Shown here: positions 54,732-64,000 of the stretch, piece after piece
Layout of the letters: the number at the start of each line of letters is the position of its first letter
Position numbering within the stretch: position 1 is the stretch's first letter
Assembly (NCBI GenBank): GCA_019828595.1
Contig: JAHQRK010000014.1
Span: forward strand, 1,798,001 to 1,862,000
Reading direction: 5' to 3'
DNA from: Aphanomyces cochlioides
Lineage: Eukaryota > Oomycota > Saprolegniomycetes > Saprolegniales > Verrucalvaceae
DNA length: 64,000 nucleotides
The notes under the pieces: generated by a model
What the model was told of the DNA's origin: nothing
Database searches by the model: none
What the model saw: only the letters and a program-made list of their open reading frames with translations
Translations under genes and position numbers: made by a program

Positions 54732-56708
54732 TTACACCGTTGTAGCCGCTTCTTTAAGGGGCCCTTCAGGAGCGGTGGAGGGTGGGTTCAAAATATCATC
54801 GACCATCATTGCTAGCCGACTCCACCCAAGTCGGTCTCTATGGTACTTCCTCAATTCGGGGGTGGACTCCAGCAGAGCTTCAGGCTCCCAAGTCCATGGT
54901 CCATCATTGATCAATTGTACTTCTAGCTCTCGGATGCCACAATTGAGACGAGTATTCCTCACAGCCACGGGCACCTGAAGAGGAGTCCCTGGAATGGACT
55001 GTTGCCGATTGGTAAAGGAGGTGTCAGGTAGTAGTTCTTCATCGAAGTCGACAGGGGGTACGCCTTCTAGTAGCTCTGTTGGCCTGAGTGGACTCAGTCG
55101 TCGTGTTTTCAGTCGGGAGTCATGGATTGTCGTGTAGAATCGATGGTTCTTTCCTGATCTTAGGCTTATGACCTCGACCTCGCTTGCATAATTTTTCGGC
55201 CGATTCACCACCCTGAAGGGCCCATGCCATAGGTGGGCTAGCTTGAGCTTGACTCCTGGTTTGACCTTATCGATATATACCCAGACTGCATCGCCTACTC
55301 TTATCCGAGTGTCGACATCGGCTGGAAGTCCTTCATTGTGTCGTCTGGCTCGTTCTTCCACAGCTTGTTTGACCAGTAGACGGGCCATGTCCATACAGTG
55401 AGCGTGTTGGTGGTAAAGTCGCAGTCTCCATTCGTATGAATCCTAGTTGACGTCCGTCTTCACGGATGGTAAACTAGCCATCATGGTGGTGTACGGATCC
55501 CACCCATGCATCAGGAAGAATGGGGTCTCCTTCCTGGTGGCCGACACTGAGGTGTTCAGGGCAAAGACCATTCGTTCAGCTACGTCGTCCCAGTCTCGTT
55601 GGTGTGGGTCCTGGATGTACAATTTCACCATCCTTGTGATAGTCTGGATTCCTCGTTCGGCGGTACCATTGGCTTGAGGTCGGTATGCAAAGGTAGGAGA
55701 CTGACTCTGACCGAGCATTGCTGCAAAGTGTTTGAATACCTCACTCATGAAACTGGGTTCTCGGTCATGTCTGAGCTCTCTGCAGGCACCAAACCTTCTG
55801 AAGACCGCCTCTTCGTATGCTTGAGCAATTGTATGGGCGTGTCTGTTTGGTGTAACCTTGACCATGACCATGGCTGTGAAGATGTCCTCAAAGAGTACTA
55901 GCTGAGTATTTCCACGCAAGGATTTCGGGAGGTCCGTTCCAATATCGAAGCACACTATGTCCATGGGTCTTTGCGGTAGAAGGTTGCCTGGTGATGGCGC
56001 TTTGATGTGTGGTGGAGGGGCACCAGTGGCACAAGTTTCGCAATTCTCGCAGTAAGTTTTGGTGTCCGCGTACATCGAGTCCCAGTAGTAGAAGGCTTTG
56101 ACCTTAGCGTAGGTCTTCATGAACTTGAAGTGTCCTCCTTGGACTCCATCGTGACATTGGCGTAGGATTTCGGTCACTAGAGATCGTGGTATGACTAGTG
56201 ACCACGTGTGTTGGGGAGTCGGTAGAGGGCTCCTTCTTCGCAGATATCGAACTGGTGCACGGTCTTGGCAATGTTTTGGCACTCTCGTTGGGAAAGACCG
56301 TCCAACTCGCCCTTTATGTATTTCTTCATGTTGGTCCATTTCTTTTCTCGATTTTGTGCACGGGATATTCGTTGCAGACGGATATGTGCTAGGGTGTCTG
56401 ACACTTGTCGTTGGGCTACCATAATGGTCCCGCGTAAGGTTGTGATAGAAAAAATTGATGGGGGTATCAACGATGTCAGACTTACACACGCCACCCCGAG
56501 ACCGAGACGACACCGTAGTGGAGTCTGGTTGAGCCAAGTATTGGAGGTGCTCTGGGAGGGGGTATTGGGCATCGTGGACAAGGTGCGGTAACCAGTTCAG
56601 GGAGTGCAATAAATCAAGCGTAGAGGAATCGGTCACATCGCCTGTAGTTCGATCGGTTAAGACTTGTGAAGCCAGGTAATCGGCTGCACCATTCCACACG
56701 CGTTTCAC
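54732..56708 (-). pseudogene. Gypsy retrotransposon integrase region
   Basis: Integrase part of the pol gene. From 56708: a linker from the RNase H (VWNGAADYLASQVL), the zinc-binding HHCC region (HDGVQGGHFKFMKTYAKV, YCENCETC), and the catalytic core with Asp in VCFDIGTDLPKS, Asp in RHDREPSFMSEVF and Glu in NGTAERGIQTITRM. An in-frame TAG at 55443-55445 stops the frame after KTDVN, yet the same frame goes on (DSYEWRLRLYHQHAHCMDMA) to a C-terminal domain (WVYIDKVKPGVKLKLAHLWH, GPFRVVNRP) ending at 54732. The start is one frame off the reverse transcriptase ORF, so pol has a frameshift here too. No chromodomain is recognised in the C-terminal extension. Confidence 0.9.
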
Positions 56709-58745
56709 ATGATGAAATGATGGACGGTGAGCTGGCTGATGAGTGTATGGACTTCAGCAAGCAGTGTCTGCAAGTGCGGCTTGGTGCATCTCATACGATT
56801 GAGTACCTGCTGGATAACGAGCCGTGAGTCTCCGAAGACCTGGATACTGGTGAGGCGGAGGCGAATAGCTGCCGTGAGTACCGCTAGAAGACCTGCATAC
56901 TCCGCTCCATTGACCGTAGTATCTGTGACGACGCCATAGCTGGCCCATAAGATCTTCCACTCGGGTAATTGCCACAGGATTGCACCATAACCTCCCACTT
57001 GTTCGGAAAATTTGATGGAGCCGTCGAAAGTGGCTACTATAGCAGATTCGTGGGGGTCGAAATGAGGTAAACTCTGCCGTACTGGGACCAAGGATTTCGT
57101 GGACTTCAAAGGGGCGTATATTGTAAGGTCGTCCATTGTAGAATCCGATGGCAAGCAAAGTGAGGAGGCCAAGAGCATCGGGATGCCGTCGAGTCCTTGC
57201 AAGTTGGAGGAGTCCTTCACTTGGATGGTCCAGGGGGTCAACATTGCAGCCCAGGAGAGGTGATCGGTTCGCCCTCGCTGGTCCTTTCGGATCCAATCGA
57301 TTATGCCATGCTTGGAGTACACTTTCAGCGAATTGTTTCGCAGCTCATAGAAGCAAACCTTGAGAGCGTGTAATAAAGCCAAGATCTCTCGCTCCCAGTG
57401 TTCATAGCGAGGTTCGCCACCCTTGAGGACTCGTCCACAAAATCGAACAGGATGGAGGAGTCCATCATGCTCTTGACAGAGGGTGGCTGATATAGCCCAA
57501 TTCGTGACGTAAAGTAGTACGTGGAAGGGAAGGTTTGGATTAGCATGCTTGAGGACTGGAGTGCTAGCGTAAGCGCGCTTGAGTTCATCAAACGCAGCTA
57601 GAGCGGCTGAGGAGACCGACCCTTGTCGTAATTGGTCATCTGGTATCTCGTATAAGCAACTGGCCTTGATGGAGTAGTTTTCGATAAACCTGGAGTAAAC
57701 GTTGATGGATCCCAGAAAGGACTGCATGGCTCGAAGCGACTTAGGGAAAGGCATCTGGAGGACTTGTTGGAGTCCTCGAGGTTTGGCATGGATTCCCTCC
57801 CGTGAGATAAGATGCCCCAAGAAATCGACCACTGATTTCCCAAACTTGCTTTTGATGGCGCTGATGCTGATGTTGAAGTAGGTTAATCGTTGAAGAATGC
57901 GATCTGTGAGGTTCACGACTCCAGTCCACGAATCCGCCCCATCGCTGATGTCATCAACAAACGAGGGTCGGTTTGCTGGGGCTGGCATCGAGGAGGCATC
58001 GCGCACATGACCGATTTGGAACATGTCTCGGGGCTCACCGTCTTCGTCAACCTCGTTCATTCCCGGCGGCAGATCGACAAAGCCATAGAGCGCATTAGTG
58101 ATCATTCTTTGATAGATCATCGGCGCATTCTTCAATCCTTGACCCATACGTGTCCACTCAAAGTGTCCCAAAGGGCAAATGAAAGCGCTAATGAGTCGTG
58201 CTCGTTTTGTGGCACGCACCACCCAGAAACCACTGGCATTGTCGAGGGATAGGAGCCACTGCACCGCATGGAAGCCTGATAGCATGGCGTCCAAGGTAGG
58301 CATTGGGGACCTCATCAGTTCCTGGAGGTCGTTGATTCCACGGTAGTCGATGCAGAGTCGGATATCAGATCCACCCTTCTTGAGTACGATTACAATTGGG
58401 GACGCCCACTGAGAGTTGGAGAAGGTGATGAGTCCATAGCTGAGGAGTCCTCGGAGTAATTCAAACAGCTTTTGGAGGTATTCAGGGCGGTCACCTGGAG
58501 CAGAGATGGCTCCAACAACTGAATGAGGTGGCAACACTAGTAGCGAGTTTCCCACATTGGTGACTTGATATGACCTAGGCATGCCCGAGTCATCGATAAT
58601 GGCAGTGGTAACCCATCGGGCTCCTCGCTGGACCCAAAATTCCGGTGCACTGGTTAGTCCTGGTCTTGGAGTTGGCAACTTGATGTAGGCGCTGTCTCCA
58701 GGCTGGAGTTGTATCTGTCGTGGAGTCTTGACGACGTCGACTCTT
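56705..58745 (-). pseudogene. Gypsy reverse transcriptase and dual RNase H
   Basis: Reverse transcriptase and RNase H part of the pol gene. The RT shows WASPIVIVLKKGG, LCIDYRGINDL, the QGLKNAPMIYQRM block and the active site FVDDIS, where most relatives have YVDD or YIDD, then FLGHLISREGI. A gypsy-type RNase H follows (RVLKGGEPRYEHWEREILAL), but its first catalytic site reads YVTNWAISATL instead of a DASD-like motif. A second RNase H closes the ORF with Asp in TFDGSIKF, Glu in NGAEYAGLLAVL and Asp in VFGDSRLVIQQ, the order of the RNase HI type in plant Tat elements. The frame is open upstream to 58745, just after a TGA (58748-58750) that separates it from the protease in the same frame. Confidence 0.92.
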
Positions 58746-58747
58746 CC

Positions 58748-59586
58748 TCATCGGTACTTGATGGGTTGCAGCACCAATGGAATCCAGTTGTCATCCGGGA
58801 GTTGGATTTCACGCTTCACAGTGTCAATGATCATGCCTGCCTTCTCCAAGAAGTCCATGCCAAGGATAGCGTGGAATCCGACAGGTCCAAAGTCGCAAAC
58901 GGCAACTGTGAAGAAGTAGGTTAATCCATCTCCGATGGTGAGCTTGATTGGAACAGTGCCAGCCGTAGTAGCCGACCCATTCCCGAATCCATCGATTCCT
59001 GTCTTGGTGGAGGCATCCACCCGCAAACCAAGACGTTCGGCGAATCGGGTGTGTAGCACGCTCATGTTGGCACCAGTGTCGGCAAGGACCACAGCAGGTT
59101 CGCTCAGTATTTTAGCGTCCAAGAAAGCTTGACAGTGAGCTTCATGATCCACTTCGCTGGTTCGCCAGAATCCAAGTCGTTCTCCCGCGAGTAGACTGAG
59201 TTGCTGAGGCATAGTTGCGCTATCCTCGTTGGCGAAGAATACTTGTGGAGCAACGTAGGGGATGGACTTGATATATTCCAGATTACAGGTGTAGGAGTGC
59301 TCAAGCTGTTGGCATTGGATTCTTCTGAGATGACGGGCGGAGTAGCGGCCGATTCTAGCTTGGAAGCTAGGAGTCGGACACTGGCTCGCAATCGTTCCTC
59401 ATATTCGTTCAGAGCCATGGCTTGGTTCCTTGTCTGGGGCACTATGACGGGCTTGAATGCATGTTGTTTCTTGGTTTTTTCTTGGTTATCTTCTTTTTTC
59501 GGATTTTGTTCAGTGGTGGGTAATTGCAGTCGATGTCCGGCGCAACTGGGGCTTTGCAGGGGCCCCGGACTTAGACATTTAAACAA
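58748..59586 (-). pseudogene. Gypsy aspartic protease region
   Basis: Retroviral-type aspartic protease with the active site VVLADTGANMSVLH and the second conserved block FHAILGMDFLEKAG, ending PIKYR-TGA. The N-terminal part (59586-59230; EYEERLRASVRLLASKLES) is in another frame, so a frameshift lies between 59212 and 59230. The upstream frame overlaps the end of gag by 16 nt. This arrangement is common in gypsy elements, where a programmed shift joins gag and pol; here it may be natural or a decay product. After the TGA the frame runs on into the reverse transcriptase. Confidence 0.85.
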
Positions 59587-60950
59587 TCCAGGAGATCGCT
59601 CACGTCATCGATGCCCAAACTATCCAGGTGGTCTTTGAGTTTCGTAATCTGGGCCTGGCGCGGGCAGAAGTCGGTCTTCAGATGAGGAACATAACTTGGA
59701 GTCTTGCACATAGCGCATGCCTTGAAGCAATTGGAGTCAGGGTGACCTTTGCGTTGGCATAAGGAGCACATCGTGTTGGCCCAACACTTCCCATCCGGCT
59801 TGTAGTGTTCTTCGCCGCACTCTTGGCATAGTTCTCGTTTGAGTGGGCCTCGTCCAAGTGCGTAAATCTCCGCTCGCAAGGTTTCGGTTAGATCCATTGA
59901 GGAGTCCGATTCCATGTAGGCAACCTTGCCTTTGGTTCTGGGGATCGGTGGAGAGGCGGACTCTTTGATTCCATGTTCAAACGCCTTCATGGCTTCATTT
60001 TCGCGCTGAGTGTCGAGATGCTCTTCAAGTTCCATCATGGATTGGAATCCGATGGGCAGTAATGTTGCGCCAAATGTCTTATCCATTAGTGCTCGAGCGT
60101 ATCGCTTGATATGGAGTCGGAGGTTCCTTCGATTACCCACGTAGTCCAAATTGATTTTTCGTGCAGCGGCATTGAAGCCGAACAGGTAAGCCTTGTTGGA
60201 CTCACCGGGTCGTTGTTTCATGGTGTAGTAGATCTCTTCGTTTGGGATCGGACTCTGTACAAATTCTTTGACAAAACGCGATCGGATAGTGTGCCATTGG
60301 ACCTTGTAGCGGGAATCAAGTTGTGCGAACCAGTCTTGCACAGGCCGGGCCACGTGCATGCGGAATCGCCGTTTCGTTTCTTCATCCGTCCAACCACAGG
60401 AGACAGCCGTCTCTTCAAATCTCTGCAGCCAGGCTCCGGCGGTGTCTCTTCCTTCTGAGTCACCCTTAAACGTTGGCAAGGACTCCACAGGCAGGATTTG
60501 GACTCGGTTTCCTTCGATTCGTCTTCCAATTGGAGGAGGTTCATCGTCGGGGTCCTCTGGGTGGTCGAATTCGTCTTCCAGGGAGTGTTTTCGTGAGCGA
60601 TGAATGAGCGCAATCAAATTCTCGCTCTGAGCACGGAAAAGCGCCAGCATATCGGCGCGTGTTACGACGTCGTCAGGTCGCTGATGATCTTCGTGCTCGG
60701 ATGCAGCAAGGCTGCCAAAGTTTCGGCGCGTGGTGTTGGACGCGAGGGAGGGTCCATTCACGGTCGTGGGGATATTTTGCACCCAGGGGTGCGTGGACAC
60801 GGGCTCTTCCCTCAACAGAGCGCGTGGATCTTCGTTGGAGCTCACACTGGCGTGAGGGTTCAGCTCGACTAAGGGGACTTCAGCCGTAGATAAGTTGTGG
60901 TTTGTGATAGCAGAATCAACCATGCTGGTCGCAAGGGGTGAGCTACTCAC
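59571..60950 (-). CDS. Gypsy retrotransposon Gag
   Basis: Structural protein of the retrotransposon, 459 residues in an intact frame. Residues about 170-330 carry the retrotransposon Gag fold (GAWLQRFEETAVSCGWTDEE, RSRFVKEFVQSPIPNEEIYY). The C-terminal quarter has Cys/His clusters, including a classical zinc knuckle CSLCQRKGHPDSNC (C-x2-C-x4-H-x4-C) preceded by CQECGEEHYKPDGKC, which bind the RNA. Upstream, minus-strand TGGTACCACGAACCAGG (60978-60962) could be a primer-binding site, but no tRNA match was tested. I could not find a matching pair of LTRs near 54.6 and 61.0 kb. Confidence 0.9.
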   Translation of the reverse strand: MSSSPLATSMVDSAITNHNLSTAEVPLVELNPHASVSSNEDPRALLREEPVSTHPWVQNIPTTVNGPSLASNTTRRNFGSLAASEHEDHQRPDDVVTRADMLALFRAQSENLIALIHRSRKHSLEDEFDHPEDPDDEPPPIGRRIEGNRVQILPVESLPTFKGDSEGRDTAGAWLQRFEETAVSCGWTDEETKRRFRMHVARPVQDWFAQLDSRYKVQWHTIRSRFVKEFVQSPIPNEEIYYTMKQRPGESNKAYLFGFNAAARKINLDYVGNRRNLRLHIKRYARALMDKTFGATLLPIGFQSMMELEEHLDTQRENEAMKAFEHGIKESASPPIPRTKGKVAYMESDSSMDLTETLRAEIYALGRGPLKRELCQECGEEHYKPDGKCWANTMCSLCQRKGHPDSNCFKACAMCKTPSYVPHLKTDFCPRQAQITKLKDHLDSLGIDDVSDLLDCLNV

Positions 60951-60999
60951 TGATCCTCGGTCCTGGTTCGTGGTACCACTTGTGGGAACGGGAATGTAG

Positions 61000-62520
61000 G
61001 TCGTAGCCGCAAGAAAATTAGAAGGGGTTGAAAAGCTGGATCTTAGGTGGGACCAAGATCAACGCAGACACCCGAGGCAGCAAGCAAGGTTGATGGAGGG
61101 CAAGGTTGGGCAGAAAGTTGGAGTCGGATTCTTCCTTGGAGGCACGTAGGGACACTCGCGTATGCGTGAGACTTCGGAGGAGGTTGTACTGTGGCCCAAG
61201 TACTACGTCTAGCTGCGGCTGACGTTGATGCAGGGCAATGAGGAAAGGTAACAATCGGTGTCGGCTTCTCACGAGGCAGCCGGCGGAACTCACTAAGCTG
61301 TCTTGGACTTGGGTACGCTTCTGGCCACGCCGCAAACTCACAGGATTGGTAAGCGAGGCAAAAAGAAGAGTGAATTCAAAGTTAATCTATCCTGGGTTCT
61401 TGTTTTGGTTGGTCTGCGCGGCTCACGCTGTTCGAATGTCTTGTTGAGTCGGGAGCAACATGCTGTTTGCGCAAATTGCTTGGTGGAGCAGCTTCATAGC
61501 GAAGTCTGGGGGATCTATTCGGTGACCATCTGGTGGAGTCTGACTCCATGTGGTATCCATGTCTGGCGATATCTTAGAGTTTGTATGGTTCAAGGGGACG
61601 GCTGGTTTGCTTGACTAAACCGCGGAATCTCGCCAAGAATGTGGAATCCAAGACATACGGTTCTTCCAAGCGCTGGCGCTTGGCTAGCGAGGGCACCTTG
61701 TAGTCATTGTTGGCTTGACATTTCCGGCATCACAAATGACATAAATCGCAGATCTGTGTCAAATTTATGTTGAAAATATGTGAGAGTGAGACTTTCGAGT
61801 GGTTTGAAAGTTTGGAATGATTTTGCTTTGTGATTCCTGGAACATGTCTTACACACATAAATATATGTTGTGAACACAGTCTAGTGAGACAAAGACTTCG
61901 TATCGAAGGCTTTAGGGCCTGGTCGGGGAAGAAATCCATCCCTGCCAGGCAGGAACGTTATCCGGAATTTTTTGGAAGTTTTTTTGAAAAATATCAAAAA
62001 GTATTTTTTCGATTTTCTTGAAAATGTGTGTGAAGCAGGAACAGACTTGTTGAGGCAGAGATGGATCATCTCTGCCTGGAAAAAGGCGTTCCTGCCTGAG
62101 TTTATCCGAAAAGCATGAACGACCCCATTATTCGGAAATTATTGGAATTGACCAATCAGAAGCCTGAATCCGTCCCTGAAGCATGGATGGAATGTTCGGC
62201 GACCAGGCCCTTATGTTCGAAATATGGTCAAATCTGGTCCCACTTGTGTTCGGTTTCTGTACATGTTGATTTATGTATTTGTCATTTTTGGGAGTCTTCC
62301 AGTTGTCCAACAAATTGATTCAGAATCTTTACATACTACGTAGTAATATATATAAGCGACTTGAAACCGACAAAATTGAGCTCTTTGATTGGATAACCGA
62401 CAAATTCCTGACTATTCATTGGACAAAAGAGCTCCTATCCAATCTATTGGTCGGTCTCGTTGTCGCGGCAGCATCATATTCAAGCATTTAACATTTATAT
62501 GATTTGATTGGTCAATATTT
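61000..62520. other. Region upstream of gag, LTR not identified
   Basis: It should contain the 5' LTR of the minus-strand element, but no stretch of it was found repeated beyond the integrase end. A short perfect hairpin (AGGCAGAGATG-GAT-CATCTCTGCCT) lies at about 62054-62078. TACTACGTAGTAATATATATA near 62335 is A/T-rich. No gene is seen. Confidence 0.4.
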
Positions 62521-62525
62521 AGCAT

Positions 62526-64000
62526 GAGTCGTCGCCACTCATGTTTTGAAATGGACTCGGTACCGACAAAGCAGGCCATCCAAGAGTCCTTTCTCGGTGC
62601 GTCCACTCGGCGGACGTACAAAACGTATCAGCATCAGTTCTTGGACTACAGGGAGCGACGTTGAATAACAGCCAAACCCAATATTTGTACTTGCAAGAAG
62701 CTGCTGGTGGCAAGGACCCACGCACAGCCACCAGCGATGATTGTACCGATTTTTTGCACCTTCTATACTCGTTGGGAAGAAAGGCTAGGACCATTGACTG
62801 TGCCAAAACAGCAATGGTGGCACTATTTAAGGAGCAAAAAGTCGACCCAAATCCCGCACAAGCAATGGACACGAAACACTATGTAGTGGGTCTACAGAAA
62901 CTTAACAGACAACACAATATCGACGACGAAAAAAAAGCGCACCCTCTCAGTATCCATGAACTGTCCATCCTCATGAACTCCTTTGGTGATTTGAACCCAT
63001 TCCTTGGCGCAATGTTTCGTTTATTATTCTCTGTGTGCTACTTGGGGTGCTTTCGCATCAGCGAACTTCTTGCGTTGAAATGGTGTGACGTGTCGCGAGG
63101 TGAATCCGAGAACGGTCCTTACGTTTCTGTGAGACTCCGATGGCATAAAAAGGCGAGTGTGGAAAAAGAGTGCCAAATTTACAATCTTGTTGATGAGCTG
63201 TCGTTCCGTGCTTGCGTGTTTGTGGTTTCTACCAAGAGTATATGTCGTCTGTGAGGACGACAATAATGCACGTGGCAGAGAATGCCTTCGTGTTCCCTCA
63301 AGTTATCAATCTCCAAAATGGTGGGATCAAAGTTTGCTGGGACAAACCAATGGAGCAAAATTATTTGAGGCGACAGCTCAATGATATCGTCGAGAGATGT
63401 CCGAATTTGTCAGTCAACGTGTCGTTGCACAGCATGAGACGAGGAGGCAGTTTCTATCGTGTGTTTGAGTCTCGCGAGAGACGATTCAACTTTCGAGAGC
63501 TCATGGCGTGGTGTCGTTGGGGCGACGTAAAAACAATGTGCGAATATCTCATTACCAAGAACTTGAGCGATGAGATCGATCCCCGCAACCTCCTCAGCAA
63601 TGCTAAGTCCAATGGCTTTGTTGTGTCCTCTGACAGCTCACATGCTGTAACAGCAGAAGCAATCGCCGAGTTTCTTGTCAAATTCCTTCAAGAGCAAGAT
63701 GCTCTCGTCCCCGCAGCCAAGAAACCACCCTCTATCAACAAGCAAACTACACTAAAGTCGTATGTTGTGCCAAAAACAATCCCAACTGCACATTCAGCTC
63801 GAGAAGCGTGGCAACAATGGTTCTACGCTGATGTAGCGAATGGTCGTCCATGTGCGTTGAAGGATTTCACCAAGTCCATGGTGAAAATGGATCGCAAAAA
63901 GTACTCAGAGCGCCAGACAATCGCTCACGCATTTTCGAAGTTTCACAGCTTCGATCTCTTTGCAAATGCCTTTGCTGGTCACACTGAGACTTACACAAGC
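62526..64000 (+). pseudogene. Crypton-like tyrosine recombinase, copy 3 (runs off window)
   Basis: A third, differently typed Crypton-like recombinase. The N-terminus starts at ATG 62526 (TRRTYKTYQHQFLDYRE) and stops at 62658; the next frame (62661-63250) carries QTQYLYLQEAAGG, the helical domain and the first catalytic Arg in GCFRISELLALKW. A second frame change near 63240 leads to an ORF open from ATG 63242 to the window end (253 codons): FPQVINLQNGG, the box LHSMRRGGSFY (His, Arg) and RWGDVKTMCEYLIT with the likely nucleophile Tyr, then a C-terminal DNA-binding part (REAWQQWFYADVANGRPCAL, KKYSERQTIAHAF). Two frameshifts make this copy inactive unless they are errors. Its RISELLALKW form differs from the SWNLMAR form of copies 1 and 2. 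Confidence 0.8.

Noticed and set aside
38317..58750. Reassigned stop codons or programmed readthrough to explain in-frame stops
   Set aside because: TAG, TAA and TGA are all affected, while intact host genes here end normally in TAG (Rpt1, Cys/His copy 3) and TAA (HECT, calpain, ketopantoate reductase). Mutation is simpler.
54566..61700. Long terminal repeats of the gypsy element
   Set aside because: I compared the stretch past integrase (54566-54732) and 50-52.3 kb with 60.98-61.7 kb for shared strings and found none, so LTRs are not called. A self-alignment would settle it.

Overview
The window reads as nuclear DNA of an oomycete, most likely a saprolegnialean (Aphanomyces-like) species; the lineage within oomycetes is inference. 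The evidence is very short spliceosomal introns (39-71 nt), start regions carrying the oomycete Inr/FPR core promoter (YCATTYY followed by an A/T-TTT motif), a Crinkler-type (CRN) protein, several helicase-associated (HA) domain proteins, and the usual eukaryotic housekeeping genes. No RNA gene, CRISPR array or bacterial-style operon was seen.

Layout. 0-7 kb is a graveyard of mobile elements: a Crypton-like tyrosine recombinase (minus), a PIF/Harbinger transposase with its Myb-like partner, a plant-type mariner transposase broken by one frameshift, and a second PIF/Harbinger transposase. 7-26.5 kb is gene-rich: three paralogues of a small Cys/His domain protein (8.3, 14.9 and 25.6 kb), a secreted cysteine-rich protein, a carnitine acyltransferase, the proteasome ATPase Rpt1, a two-repeat Myb factor, a ketopantoate reductase and a large calpain-like protein whose catalytic Cys is replaced by Thr. 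27-33 kb is mostly non-coding and holds a perfect 57-nt palindrome and a second Crypton-like element. 33.4-36.5 kb is a complete ten-exon UBE3C/HUL5-type HECT ubiquitin ligase, preceded by an inverted, broken copy of its own 5' end. 37.6-39.4 kb is an IS630/Tc1-type element with about 150-bp terminal inverted repeats and a transposase carrying three in-frame stops.

39.5-52.3 kb is a local duplication region: four HA-domain genes (one broken), a frameshifted Crinkler-ATPase, a 230-bp inverted repeat around the first HA gene, and a 389-bp direct repeat that looks fully identical inside flanks that are clearly less similar. 52.3-61 kb is a Ty3/gypsy retrotransposon on the minus strand with gag, protease, reverse transcriptase, a degenerate gypsy RNase H, a second intact-looking RNase H, and integrase. 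Downstream of integrase lies a long antisense ORF on the plus strand. This layout parallels plant Tat elements. A third Crypton-like recombinase runs off the right edge.

How it fits together: the housekeeping genes are independent, each with its own promoter and tiny introns. The accessory half is shaped by transposition, inversion and what looks like gene conversion. Many transposon ORFs are interrupted by in-frame stops, most of which are one C-to-T change away from a sense codon.
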